Origin: PALSA-894 sp963734185
GTDB taxonomy: Bacteria; Pseudomonadota; Alphaproteobacteria; Rhizobiales; Xanthobacteraceae
Reading direction: 5' to 3'
Assembly (NCBI GenBank): GCA_963734185.1
Contig: CAVTGA010000002.1
Coordinates: 1,860,001-1,924,000 of the forward strand
DNA length: 64,000 nucleotides
Part shown: one piece after another, positions 42,487 through 50,904 of the stretch
How the letters are laid out: each line of letters begins with the position of its first letter
Numbering within the stretch: the first letter of the stretch is position 1
The notes under the pieces: generated by a model
Databases searched by the model: none
Seen by the model: the letters and a program-made list of their open reading frames with translations, nothing else
Told to the model about the DNA's origin: nothing
Program-made: the position numbers and the translations under genes

Positions 42487-44232
42487 ATGGCTCGGTTACT
42501 GCCACCGCGAGGCAAGGCGATGAGGGCACCTGGTCTCAATATACGCGGAGGCGCCCAAACTCAGGTTAAGATTATTCAAACCGCGCAAGGTTTTCTTTAT
42601 CTACCTCTGTACTACGCAAGACGTCGGCGTTTTTTTGGTCATGTTCCGCCCAACTATGAGATACGAATTGTTCATTCACGGTACGGGTCCGATGTATCCG
42701 CATTTTCACAAATGATGGATGGAAGCCGAGGCAGTACGGACGTGTTATTCTCTGTGTGCGACCCTGCTGAGTTGCTTATGGGGGACGCGATCGAACATCT
42801 GGAGGCGCGGTTACTTTGCGGTCTTGTGCGAAATGCCGCGTTTTGGGCTGTCGACCGGGGGCGGCAAACCATCGAACACCACACCCATCTGGCTAGATAC
42901 CCCGAGATTATCACTTTTCACGAAGGAACGACAGGCTACTACATTGCTGATAAGATTCGGCGCGACGCACAAGTCCCCCAACTGAAGATTAGAACTGTCA
43001 ATCCCGAGATGGAACTTTCGGCGCTTGCCAACAGCCAAGACGCCGTTGCGATCACTCCTGACATCCTCGGAATTTGTCATCTTCAGGAGCAAATCAATGA
43101 ATGGGGCAGGCCAAATTTTCAGATTGAGTTTGTGTTCGGCAATAGCCCAGAATTTGCTGGCCTCCTGGTCACAGGCTTGATGACTCATCGCGTTGTCATC
43201 GAGCACCATGAACCGCTTGCGCGAGGACTTGTGCTCGCACTCCAGGAAGCCATGGAGCACGTCAGAGCTCAGACCGACGATGTTGTCGCTTGTGCAGAAG
43301 AGTATTTCCGAACTGATGAGCTGATTGTTCGCAAGGCCCTAAAGCGTGCCGTCAATGCTGAGGTGTTCCCTACTAACATTGAGGTGCAACCCTCTCAGCT
43401 TGCGCAGGTTATAAAAGTGAGAACTGAGCCAACCCTACCTAATAATATTAATATGCCATTGGCAGCGAAATCAGGACATGCCTATGCGCAATGGGTTGCG
43501 CCGACGAGGAATTTTACAAGGAAAGCCGAGGGGGACAACCGTCGTCACGGCTCGATTCTCCAACCAGGACTAAGGGGGAGTAATGTGAATCCGCCATTCC
43601 ACTATGTCATCGCTGCTGTCGTTTTGCTAGGTGGGGCCTTCATCGCGGCGCTACTTTCCACTCCAGCTTTCGGGTATGCTGTCATTAGCGTAGCGGGGCT
43701 GAGTTCTGCCGCCCTCATTGGAAGGTACTTGCTGCGTAATCCAGGTTTGCTTGCTCCAGACGCTGCATCTGCTCGCTCTTTTTTCGTTTTATTGCTTATT
43801 CTGGGGCTTTCCAGTGCTGCGTTTCTTTTCGGATTCTTGCAATCTACAGCGAGTCTGAGCGGCACTCAGTTTGGAACCGCTTTCCAATTTGGTGGGCCAG
43901 TGGTCGTTGCGATCCTTGTCGTGATCGGTGGTTTCTATCTTACAAAGTCAGCAGAGCAATTTGCCCTGATCATACGGTTGAAGAGCGATATTCCCATTAC
44001 GGATCTGAATGAAACATTTGTGCGTGTTGACTTAGGTGGCCGTCGAGACAAGCGTGCGTTTTCGCCCGATGGCGAAGCAACGATCAATGAGGTCCCAGCG
44101 CGCTTTATGGGGCAGGAAATTTCTATCGAAATCGAATCGAAGTCATACCGCCTCAGGACGCCGAATCTCCGACATGTAGTCCCGCCGGAGCGTGTTATCT
44201 ATTTGGCGGTGGACCGTATGACACTCAACTAA
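42487..44232 (+). CDS. Fusion of NMT1-like binding domain, membrane segments and C-terminal beta domain
   Basis: A 581-aa protein of unusual design; the start may be ATG 42520, which has a better ribosome site. Residues about 25-320 resemble the binding protein just upstream (KIIQTAQGFLYLPLYYARRRRFFG, then STDVLFSVCDPAELLMGD), but no signal peptide precedes them. Residues about 370-490 contain three or four membrane helices (YVIAAVVLLGGAFIAALL, SFFVLLLILGLSSAAFLFGF, VVVAILVVIGGFYL). The last 80 residues (NETFVRVDLGGRRDKRAFSPDGEATINEV) look like a small beta domain. It may be a membrane sensor for the same ligand. No named family is recognised for the whole. Confidence 0.75.
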   Translation: MARLLPPRGKAMRAPGLNIRGGAQTQVKIIQTAQGFLYLPLYYARRRRFFGHVPPNYEIRIVHSRYGSDVSAFSQMMDGSRGSTDVLFSVCDPAELLMGDAIEHLEARLLCGLVRNAAFWAVDRGRQTIEHHTHLARYPEIITFHEGTTGYYIADKIRRDAQVPQLKIRTVNPEMELSALANSQDAVAITPDILGICHLQEQINEWGRPNFQIEFVFGNSPEFAGLLVTGLMTHRVVIEHHEPLARGLVLALQEAMEHVRAQTDDVVACAEEYFRTDELIVRKALKRAVNAEVFPTNIEVQPSQLAQVIKVRTEPTLPNNINMPLAAKSGHAYAQWVAPTRNFTRKAEGDNRRHGSILQPGLRGSNVNPPFHYVIAAVVLLGGAFIAALLSTPAFGYAVISVAGLSSAALIGRYLLRNPGLLAPDAASARSFFVLLLILGLSSAAFLFGFLQSTASLSGTQFGTAFQFGGPVVVAILVVIGGFYLTKSAEQFALIIRLKSDIPITDLNETFVRVDLGGRRDKRAFSPDGEATINEVPARFMGQEISIEIESKSYRLRTPNLRHVVPPERVIYLAVDRMTLN

Positions 44233-44468
44233 GCTCTGACGCCGAAGTGAGAGACAGTTTTCAGACAGCCCCCACATGCTGGTTGGCTTCAGCAGAGTAG
44301 CTCCGAACCTCTGCGGGACCTAGGGAGTCGATTTGCATTGAAAACGAGTGCTCGGAAATGGCGATCGCATCTTGCTGGGCACATGTTGGGCACATAGAGC
44401 TCAAGTGAGCTATGAATATTATCCTTGCATGTGCACAAGCATCGGATTAAACAAGCTTTTTTAGGTGA
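44233..44468. other. Right-end intergenic region of the island
   Basis: No gene. It holds the 18-bp arm-site element (44378-44395) and AT-rich sequence leading into the right tRNA copy. Confidence 0.5.
44378..44395 (+). repeat. Putative integrase arm-type site, right
   Basis: GGCACATGTTGGGCACAT, identical to 5503-5520 and in the same orientation, 82 bases inside the right att repeat. Confidence 0.55.
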
Positions 44469-44547
<79 letters not shown>

Positions 44548-44549
44548 TT

Positions 44550-44585
44550 CGCCCGTCAACTCAATGAGTTGGCGGGCGTTTGGTT
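44550..44585. terminator. Terminator hairpin, native to tRNA-fMet
   Basis: CGCCCGTCAACTC (44550-44562) pairs with GAGTTGGCGGGCG (44566-44578) with one wobble, followed by TTTGGTTT. It lies on the chromosomal side of the junction and overlaps the 3' end of the convergent hydrolase gene, so it could serve both. Confidence 0.7.
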
Positions 44586-45398
44586 TCCGACCGTCACGAC
44601 GCTCCGCCCCGCCAGCCGCGCCCCGCTCTCCGGATCATGCGTCGGCAGATATACGGTCGGCCGCTCCCGGGCGAACCGGCGGATCGCTGCCAGGGTCGCC
44701 GCCGCAACCGACGCGTCCGGGCTGACCCCATCGACCTTTCCGGCCACCATCAAATCCTGCGTGTAGGACGCATCGCCGGCGAGGAACAGCACCACGTCGC
44801 CGTCTTCGACCAGTACCGAGAGGTGATCGGCCGTGTGGCCCGGCGTCGCCACCGCGACGATGTCTCCGGCCTTGGTCAACCGCTTGCTGGCCGCGAACGG
44901 GCCGAACGGCCCGTCGTCGAGATGCAGCGCCACCGGGTCGAACCAAGCGGGCCAGCGCTGCGGCAGATATCCGCGTATCCGTCCCATCATCCCTTTCGCC
45001 TGCTGCATCTCTCCGGGCGCGACGAGGATCTCGCTGGCGGGGAAATGCTTGAGCCCTGCGTCATGGTCCACATGAAGGTGCGTCAGCACGACCTGTTTGA
45101 CGTCGCGCGGTCCGATGTCGAGCGCGCGCAGCTGCGGCCCGATCTCTTCCTCCGGCTCGACGCGGAAGCGGACTTCCCAGCGCAGGTAAGGATGCAGCGA
45201 TTTCCCGGATTCGAGCAGGTGCGCCGCCTGGCCGGTGTCCACGACGATCACGCCCTCGTTGTGCTCGATCGCCCACGCGAAGGTCGGCAGCCAGTCGGAC
45301 CACTGTCGATCCATGAAGATTCCGAGCACACCGCCGCGGCGCTCGATCTGCGCGGTCTTGATGCGGACCGACCCGGTGCGGATGGCGTGGACTTTCAT
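44556..45398 (-). CDS. Metallo-beta-lactamase-fold hydrolase (lactonase-like)
   Basis: A 280-aa protein with the zinc motif HLHVDHDAG (His107, His109, Asp111, His112), a further His in ATPGHTADHLS, and Asp in LFLAGDASYT. The N-terminal region (ERRGGVLGIFMDRQWSDWLPTFAWAIEH) and length match the N-acyl homoserine lactonase group of the superfamily, but the substrate is not proven. It is divergent from the MFS gene. Confidence 0.87.
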   Translation of the reverse strand: MKVHAIRTGSVRIKTAQIERRGGVLGIFMDRQWSDWLPTFAWAIEHNEGVIVVDTGQAAHLLESGKSLHPYLRWEVRFRVEPEEEIGPQLRALDIGPRDVKQVVLTHLHVDHDAGLKHFPASEILVAPGEMQQAKGMMGRIRGYLPQRWPAWFDPVALHLDDGPFGPFAASKRLTKAGDIVAVATPGHTADHLSVLVEDGDVVLFLAGDASYTQDLMVAGKVDGVSPDASVAAATLAAIRRFARERPTVYLPTHDPESGARLAGRSVVTVGNQTPANSLS

Positions 45399-45494
45399 GT
45401 CGCTCCTTCAATCGTGAAACGCGAAGGATCGTTTCATGATTTGCCGATTTCCCTTAAGGCGGCCGCACCGTAATCCTTGCGTTTGGAGGCACGC

Positions 45495-46685
45495 ATGCGC
45501 AAGCCGGCGGTATCCCCGATCGGCCCGGACGTCAGCCCGCGACACGCGATCCTGGCCGGCCTGTGCGCCACGCTCGTCGGCATCGGGCTCGCACGCTTCG
45601 CTTACACGCCGCTGATCCCGGCGCTGATCGCCGAGCAGTGGTTCACGCCCTCGGCCGCGGCCTATCTCGGGGCCGCGAACCTTGCCGGCTATCTCGGTGG
45701 CGCGCTGCTCGGGCGCCGGACGGCGGCAGGGACGTCGGCGGCCGCGACCCTGCGGGCGATGCTGCTGCTGGCGACTGCCAGTTTTTTCGCCTGCGCGTTT
45801 CCGCTGTCCTTCCTCTGGTTCTTCGTCTGGCGCTTCGCGGCCGGGTACGCGGGCGGCGCGCTCATGGTGCTCGCCGCCCCGACCGTGCTGCCGCATGTAC
45901 CACTGCACCGGCGCGGGCTTGCCGGCGGGATCATCTTCACCGGCGTCGGCCTCGGCATCGCGGCGTCGGGCACGCTGGTGCCGCTCCTGCTGCGTCTCGG
46001 CCTGATGCAGACCTGGCTCGGTCTCGGCGCGCTCGCGCTCCTGCTCACCGTCATCGCGTGGCCGGGCTGGCCGCGCGCTCAAGCGACCGTCGCCGACATT
46101 CCTGCTCCCGCGCGCGAGAGGGCACGCGGCGGCCTGGCGCTCAAGGGCCTCTACGTCGCCTACGGGCTCAATGCGTTCGCCACCGTCCCGCACATGATCT
46201 TCCTGGTCGATTTCATCGCGCGCGGGCTGGCTCAAGGCCTCGACGTCGGCGCGCGCTATTGGGTGATCTTCGGCCTCGGCGCGCTCGCCGGGCCGGTCAT
46301 CACCGGCGCGCTCGCCGACCGCATCGGCTTCAAGGCCGCGTTACGCTCGGCGTTCGTGATCCAGGCGGCCGCGGTCAGCCTGCCGCTGATCTCGGTGCAC
46401 CCGGCCAGCCTCGCCGTATCGAGCCTGGTCATCGGCGCGTTCGTGCCCGGCATCGTCCCGCTCGTGCTCGGGCGCGTGCACGAGCTCGTCCATGACGAGC
46501 AGGGTCGCAAGGCCGGCTGGAGCTTCGCCACCACCGCCTTCGCGGTCGGCCAGGCGGTCGCGGCCTACGGCTTCTCCACCCTGTTCGAATATGTCGACGG
46601 CCACGCGGCGCTGTTTGCGCTGGGCCTTGCGGCGTTCGCGCTGGCGCTCGCGATCGATCTCGCGCTCGGGCGACGTCCGGCATAA
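45495..46685 (+). CDS. MFS transporter of the YbfB/YjiJ family
   Basis: A 396-aa membrane protein with about twelve hydrophobic segments. The first region, GLCATLVGIGLARFAYTPLIPALIAEQWF, is the hallmark of the YbfB/YjiJ family (GxGLARFAYTPLLP). ATG 45495 has GGAGG upstream. The substrate is unknown. A RidA gene follows 33 bases later, possibly in the same transcript. Confidence 0.9.
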   Translation: MRKPAVSPIGPDVSPRHAILAGLCATLVGIGLARFAYTPLIPALIAEQWFTPSAAAYLGAANLAGYLGGALLGRRTAAGTSAAATLRAMLLLATASFFACAFPLSFLWFFVWRFAAGYAGGALMVLAAPTVLPHVPLHRRGLAGGIIFTGVGLGIAASGTLVPLLLRLGLMQTWLGLGALALLLTVIAWPGWPRAQATVADIPAPARERARGGLALKGLYVAYGLNAFATVPHMIFLVDFIARGLAQGLDVGARYWVIFGLGALAGPVITGALADRIGFKAALRSAFVIQAAAVSLPLISVHPASLAVSSLVIGAFVPGIVPLVLGRVHELVHDEQGRKAGWSFATTAFAVGQAVAAYGFSTLFEYVDGHAALFALGLAAFALALAIDLALGRRPA

Positions 46686-46718
46686 CATCGATCGACGCAC
46701 AAACTCGAAGGAGGGCCC

Positions 46719-47111
46719 ATGTCGAGCGTTCGTTTCATCAATCCGCCGACCATTTCCAAGCCGCCGGGATACACGCATGTGGTGGAATGCACCGGCCCCG
46801 GGCGCACCATCTACATCGCCGGCCAGCTCGGCTTCGACGTTGAGGGAAAGCTGCCGGCCGATTTCCGCGGGCAGACCGTGCAGGCGTTCGAGAACTTGAA
46901 GAACGCGCTCGCCGCGGTCGACGCCAAGATGGAGAACATCGTCAAGATCAACAATTACTTGGTCGATATCTCGAACAACATTCTGATCTTCCGCGAGGTG
47001 CGCGATCAGTACCTCAACATGTCCGCACCGCCGGCGAGCACCGCCATCGGCGTGCCGGCGCTGGCGCGTCCCGGTGCGCTGTTCGAGATCGAAGCGATCG
47101 CGGTGGTGTAG
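46719..47111 (+). CDS. RidA family protein (enamine/imine deaminase)
   Basis: A 130-aa protein, with AAGGAGGG before the ATG. The RidA pattern is present (YIAGQLGFDVEGK, QTVQAFENLKNALAAVDAKMENIVKINNYLVDI, PPASTAIGVPALARPGALFEIEAIAVV). The conserved RidA Arg near the C-terminus appears as AR in PALARPG rather than the usual VARL/R105 context, so full deaminase activity is not certain. Cytoplasmic. Confidence 0.9.
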   Translation: MSSVRFINPPTISKPPGYTHVVECTGPGRTIYIAGQLGFDVEGKLPADFRGQTVQAFENLKNALAAVDAKMENIVKINNYLVDISNNILIFREVRDQYLNMSAPPASTAIGVPALARPGALFEIEAIAVV

Positions 47112-47117
47112 TCGTTT

Positions 47118-47270
47118 GCTTCCCCTCTCCCGCGCAGCGGGAGAGGGTGGCGAGCGCGTCAGCGCGAGCCGGGAGAGGGCCTCTCAAACGGCGCCCCTCT
47201 CCCGCCCTCGTTCCACTCGGGCACCCTCTCCCCGCTTCGCGGGGCGAGGGGAACGCGCGGAGAAATCCGC
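47118..47270. repeat. CCTCTCCC/GGGAGAGG palindromic repeat cluster
   Basis: Alternating inverted repeats: CCTCTCCCGC...GCGGGAGAGG, GAGCGCGTCAGCGCGAGC, GGGAGAGGGC...GCCCCTCTCCC, and CCCTCTCCCCGCTTCGCGGGGCGAGGG. This is a dispersed intergenic type in rhizobia, placed between convergent RidA and SDR genes, where it could act as a terminator. Confidence 0.65.
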
Positions 47271-47277
47271 GCCCGCC

Positions 47278-48045
47278 CTACTGCGCCAAAAACCCGCCGT
47301 CGACCGCGAGCGTGTGGCCGGTGACCATCGCGGCGGCGGGGCTGGCCAGGAACAGGATCGCGGTCGCGATCTCGTCGGCCTCGGCGAGGCGCCCGAGCGG
47401 CGTCAGGCTTTCGATCCTCGCGATGACGTCCGGCTTGTCCAGGATCGGCGCGATGAAGCCGGTGCGCACCCAGGTCGGCGCCACCGCGTTGACGCGGATC
47501 TTGGCTCCAGCCCATTCCACCGCGAGCGCGCGCGTCATGTTGGCGACCGCGCCCTTGGTCGCCTGATAGGAGATGTTGGGATAGAGGCCGCCGCCCGAGA
47601 AGCTCATGATCGAGCCGAGGTTGACGATGGCGCCGCCGCGGCCCGACGCAATCATCGGCTTCGCCGCCGCGCGCGCGCACAGGAATACCGCTGTCATGTT
47701 GACGGCAACCACCTTGTCCCAATCCTCCTTGGGCAGCTCCACCGTCGGTTTGCGGATCGAGGCGCCGGCATTGTTCACCAGCACGTCGAGCCGGCCCATG
47801 CGCGTCGCCAAATCGGCGAAATAGCGGTCGACCGCCGCCTCGTCGGTCACGTCGAGCGCTTCCGCCTCCAACGCGCCGATATCCTTGGCGACGCGGCGTG
47901 CCTCCGCGCCGTCGCGATCGAGGATCGCCACACGCGCGCCCGCCGCCGCGAACAGCTCGGCGGTGGCGCGGCCGATGCCGCGCGCGCCCCCGGTGATGAC
48001 GGCGACCTGGTCGTCGAGGCGGAATTGGGCAAGCGAAGCGGGCAT
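47278..48045 (-). CDS. SDR family NAD(P)-dependent oxidoreductase
   Basis: A 255-aa classical short-chain dehydrogenase: TGGARGIG cofactor loop near residue 17, NNAGA near residue 86, catalytic Ser in NLGSIMSFSGGG, and Tyr/Lys in YQATKGAVANMTRALAVEW. The C-terminus ends TLAVDGGFLAQ. The ATG at 48045 follows AAGGA. Substrate unknown. Divergent from a second SDR gene. Confidence 0.92.
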   Translation of the reverse strand: MPASLAQFRLDDQVAVITGGARGIGRATAELFAAAGARVAILDRDGAEARRVAKDIGALEAEALDVTDEAAVDRYFADLATRMGRLDVLVNNAGASIRKPTVELPKEDWDKVVAVNMTAVFLCARAAAKPMIASGRGGAIVNLGSIMSFSGGGLYPNISYQATKGAVANMTRALAVEWAGAKIRVNAVAPTWVRTGFIAPILDKPDVIARIESLTPLGRLAEADEIATAILFLASPAAAMVTGHTLAVDGGFLAQ

Positions 48046-48116
48046 AGCGTTGTCCTTCCCTCCGTTCGACCCGATACTGCAGAGAAGCGATCGGTCGGGC
48101 AACGGGAGGCGGATGC

Positions 48117-48992
48117 ATGTTCAAGGACGACCTGCTGCAGGGCCAACGGATCCTGGTGACCGGCGGCGGCACCGGTCTCGGCAAGGTGATGGCGGAGCGC
48201 TTCTTGCAGCTCGGCGCGGACATCTTCATCTGCGGCCGGCGCAAGTCGGTGTGCGACGCGACCGCGGCCGAGCTGATGGGCAAGCACGGCGGCAAGATCG
48301 CAAGCTACGGCGTCGACATCCGCGTCGCGGCCGCGGTCGACGAGATGGTCGAGGATATCTTCCGCACCGGGCCGCTGAGCGCCCTGGTCAACAACGCGGC
48401 CGGCAATTTTATTTCACGTACGGAGGATCTCAGCCCCAAGGGCTTCGACGCGGTCGCCAACATCGTCATGCACGGCACGTTCTACGTCACCCATGCGGTC
48501 GGCCGGCGCTGGATCGCCGGCCGGCACAAAGGCAGCGTGGTCTCGATCGTGGTGACCTGGGTCGACAACTCGGGACCGTTCGTCGTGCCGTCGGCGATGA
48601 GCAAGGCGGCGGTGACCACGATGACGCGCTCGCTGGCGGTCGAGTGGGGCCGTTACGGCATTCGCCTCAATGCGATCGCGCCGGGTGTTTTTCCGACCGA
48701 AGGCGCGGCCAAGCGGTTGCGGCCGGGCGAGGAGCCGGGCGCGGCCACCCGCAAGGTCAATCCGATGGGCCGCTACGGGCAGATGGAAGAGCTGCAGAAC
48801 CTTGCGACGTTCCTGCTCGCGCCGGGCTGCGATTGGCTCAACGGCGAGATGATCACGGTCGACGGCGGGCAGTCGCTGGTGTCGGCCGGCGGTTTCTACG
48901 ATCTGCGCGAATGGAGCGACGAGCAGTGGCGCACGGCGCGCGAGGCGATCCAGGCGCAGAACGCCAAGGACCGGGCGGCGCGATCGTCATGA
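48117..48992 (+). CDS. SDR family oxidoreductase (2,4-dienoyl-CoA reductase-like)
   Basis: A 291-aa protein with TGGGTGLGKVMAERF cofactor loop and NNAAGNF. The usual Tyr of the YxxxK motif is replaced: the sequence is PSAMSKAAVTTMTRSLAVEWG, with Ser where Tyr is expected and Lys kept. This is a feature of a branch near bacterial 2,4-dienoyl-CoA reductases (inference from pattern). The C-terminal tail beyond VDGGQSLVSAGGF is longer than usual. Confidence 0.88.
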   Translation: MFKDDLLQGQRILVTGGGTGLGKVMAERFLQLGADIFICGRRKSVCDATAAELMGKHGGKIASYGVDIRVAAAVDEMVEDIFRTGPLSALVNNAAGNFISRTEDLSPKGFDAVANIVMHGTFYVTHAVGRRWIAGRHKGSVVSIVVTWVDNSGPFVVPSAMSKAAVTTMTRSLAVEWGRYGIRLNAIAPGVFPTEGAAKRLRPGEEPGAATRKVNPMGRYGQMEELQNLATFLLAPGCDWLNGEMITVDGGQSLVSAGGFYDLREWSDEQWRTAREAIQAQNAKDRAARSS

Positions 48993-49065
48993 GCGAATTG
49001 GGGCGACAAGTGCCACGATTAACGCCTATATTTCCGTGATCTCGACGTTTGATCGTTGTACGCAG

Positions 49066-50205
49066 ATGAAATCCCCTTCGGCACCGCGTCCCGTCAATCT
49101 CGGCCACATGATCACCGGCCTGCAGCGCTGGGTCGAGACCGAGAGCCCCACGCGCAACATCGGCGCCGTCAACCGCATGGTCGATCTGGTGCAGGCCGAG
49201 GTCGCCGATCTTCCCGGGCGCACCGTGCGGGTGCCGGGGCGCAACGGCTTCGCCGACATGCTCATGGTGCGCAGCGACCAGAGCGACAAGCCGGGCATCC
49301 TCATCCTGTCGCACATCGACACGGTCCATCCGCTCGGCACGCTCGCCGGCGCGCTGCCGTTCCGGCGCGACGGCGACAAGCTCTACGGTCCGGGCATCTA
49401 CGACATGAAAGGCGGAGCGTATCTCGCCCTTGCCGCCTACCGCAGCGTGGTCGAGGCGCGTGCCGCCAAGCTGCCGCTCACCTTCGTGTTCACGCCCGAC
49501 GAGGAGGTCGGCTCGCCGACCTCGCGCCAGGTGATCGAGACCGAGGCCAGACAGGCACGCTACGTGCTGGTCACCGAGCCGGCGCGCGACGGCGGCAAGA
49601 TCGTGACCGCGCGCAAGGGCGTCGGGCGCTTCGAGGCGATCGCCACCGGCGTGCCGGCGCATTCGGGCTCGCGCCACCAGGAAGGCCATAGCGCGGTGAA
49701 GGAAATGGCGCGGCAGATCCTGGCGATCGAGGCGCTGACCAACTATCAGCGCGGCGTGACCACCACGGTCGGCATGGTGGCGGGCGGCACCGCGCCGAAC
49801 GTGATCCCGCAGCATTGCCACATCACCGTCGACCTGCGCGTGAAGACCGTGGAGGCGGGGCGCGAATTCGAAGCCAAGATCCTCGGATTGAAGCCGGTCG
49901 ATCCCGGCGTGACGCTCAAGATCACCGGCGGCATGAACCGTCCGCCGTTCGAGAAGTCGCCCGCGATCGAGGCGCTGTTCCGCCACGCGCAGGGGCTCGC
50001 GCGCGATATCGGGTTTGAGCTCACCGACGCGCCGATGACCGGCGGCGGCAGCGACGGCAATTTCACCGCAGCGCTCGGCGTGCCGACGCTCGACGGGCTC
50101 GGCATCGACGGCGACGGCGCGCATACCGATTGGGAGCACGCGCTGGTCTCGTCGATCGAGCCGCGCACCTTGCTGATGCGAAGGTTGCTGGAGACGTTGC
50201 ATTAG
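49066..50205 (+). CDS. M20 family metallopeptidase (glutamate carboxypeptidase-like)
   Basis: A 379-aa protein with zinc-ligand motifs in order: LILSHIDTVHPLG, YDMKGG, TPDEEVGSPTS (catalytic Glu-Glu) and a C-terminal TDWEHALVSS with the last His. The lid domain contains GVPAHSGSRHQEGHSAV. Starts at MKSPSAPRPVN (49066) are favoured over an upstream ATG. No signal peptide is seen, so it is probably cytoplasmic. Confidence 0.88.
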   Translation: MKSPSAPRPVNLGHMITGLQRWVETESPTRNIGAVNRMVDLVQAEVADLPGRTVRVPGRNGFADMLMVRSDQSDKPGILILSHIDTVHPLGTLAGALPFRRDGDKLYGPGIYDMKGGAYLALAAYRSVVEARAAKLPLTFVFTPDEEVGSPTSRQVIETEARQARYVLVTEPARDGGKIVTARKGVGRFEAIATGVPAHSGSRHQEGHSAVKEMARQILAIEALTNYQRGVTTTVGMVAGGTAPNVIPQHCHITVDLRVKTVEAGREFEAKILGLKPVDPGVTLKITGGMNRPPFEKSPAIEALFRHAQGLARDIGFELTDAPMTGGGSDGNFTAALGVPTLDGLGIDGDGAHTDWEHALVSSIEPRTLLMRRLLETLH

Positions 50206-50209
50206 GTTT

Positions 50210-50364
50210 GTAGGGTGGGCAAAGGCGCGGCATCCGGACCGCGGCAGTTGCGCTCAAATCGTCCGCGCCGTGCCCACGCGGACGGTTCAAGACGCGTGGG
50301 CAAAAGCGCGTGCGCTCTGTGCCTTAGGTCCAACCGGCAGTGCTCGCGCTTTTGCCCACCCTAC
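50210..50364. repeat. Dispersed GTAGGGYGGGCAAAG inverted-repeat element, copy 2
   Basis: Begins GTAGGGTGGGCAAAGGCGCGG and ends TTTGCCCACCCTAC, 155 bp. It lies between convergent M20 peptidase and crcB genes, and its right end supplies the crcB stop (complement of CTA 50361-50363). Confidence 0.82.
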
Positions 50365-50732
50365 AAGGACCGCACCAGCGCCAAGCCGGCGAACAGCCCG
50401 CCGATCGAGAGCGCGACCGAAGCCAGCACGTAAAGCGCAGCCAGCCCCAACTCGCCCCGCTCGTACAGCAACGCGACATCGAGCGAGAACGCCGAGAACG
50501 TGGTGTAGCCGCCGAGGATGCCGGTGGTGAGGAACAGCCGCCAGCCTTGCGACGCGTCGCCCTTGAAGGCGAACCAGGCCGCGAGCATGCCCATGAGCAG
50601 CGAGCCGGTGACGTTCTCGATCAAGGTGGCGTATGGAAACGCCGCGCCAAGCCAGCGCGCTGCGGCGAGGTTGACGCCGTGGCGCAGCGCCGCGCCGATG
50701 CCGCCGCCGAGGAAGACCAAAAGGAAGCTCAT
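50361..50732 (-). CDS. crcB: Fluoride efflux protein CrcB
   Basis: A 123-aa, four-helix membrane protein. Family motifs are GGGIGAALRHGVN, PYATLIENVTGSLLMG and TGILGGYTTFSAFSLD. It exports fluoride from the cytoplasm. The start ATG at 50732 is chosen to give the usual N-terminus MSFLLVFLGGGIGA. No fluoride riboswitch is obvious upstream, where a palindromic repeat lies instead. Confidence 0.93.
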   Translation of the reverse strand: MSFLLVFLGGGIGAALRHGVNLAAARWLGAAFPYATLIENVTGSLLMGMLAAWFAFKGDASQGWRLFLTTGILGGYTTFSAFSLDVALLYERGELGLAALYVLASVALSIGGLFAGLALVRSL

Positions 50733-50796
50733 GGGTGCCTGTTGCGTCGACTCTGGAACAATGCGGGTAACACAACGACACCACTCTTTCATTCGT

Positions 50797-50884
50797 CATG
50801 CCCGGCCTTGTGCCGGGCATCCACGTCTTTCTTGCTGTGGCGATAAAGCAAGACGTGGATGGCCGGGACAAGCCCGGCCATGAC
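50797..50884. repeat. TCATGCCCGGC...GCCGGGCATGA-type palindrome
   Basis: The left half CGTCATGCCCGGCCTTGTGC with ATCCACGTCTT pairs with AAGACGTGGAT and GGACAAGCCCGGCCATGACG. This is a large hairpin of about 88 bases typical of Bradyrhizobium intergenic DNA, between divergent crcB and the cyclotransferase gene. Confidence 0.8.
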
Positions 50885-50904
50885 GGTGTAAGAGCGTCGA
50901 CGCC

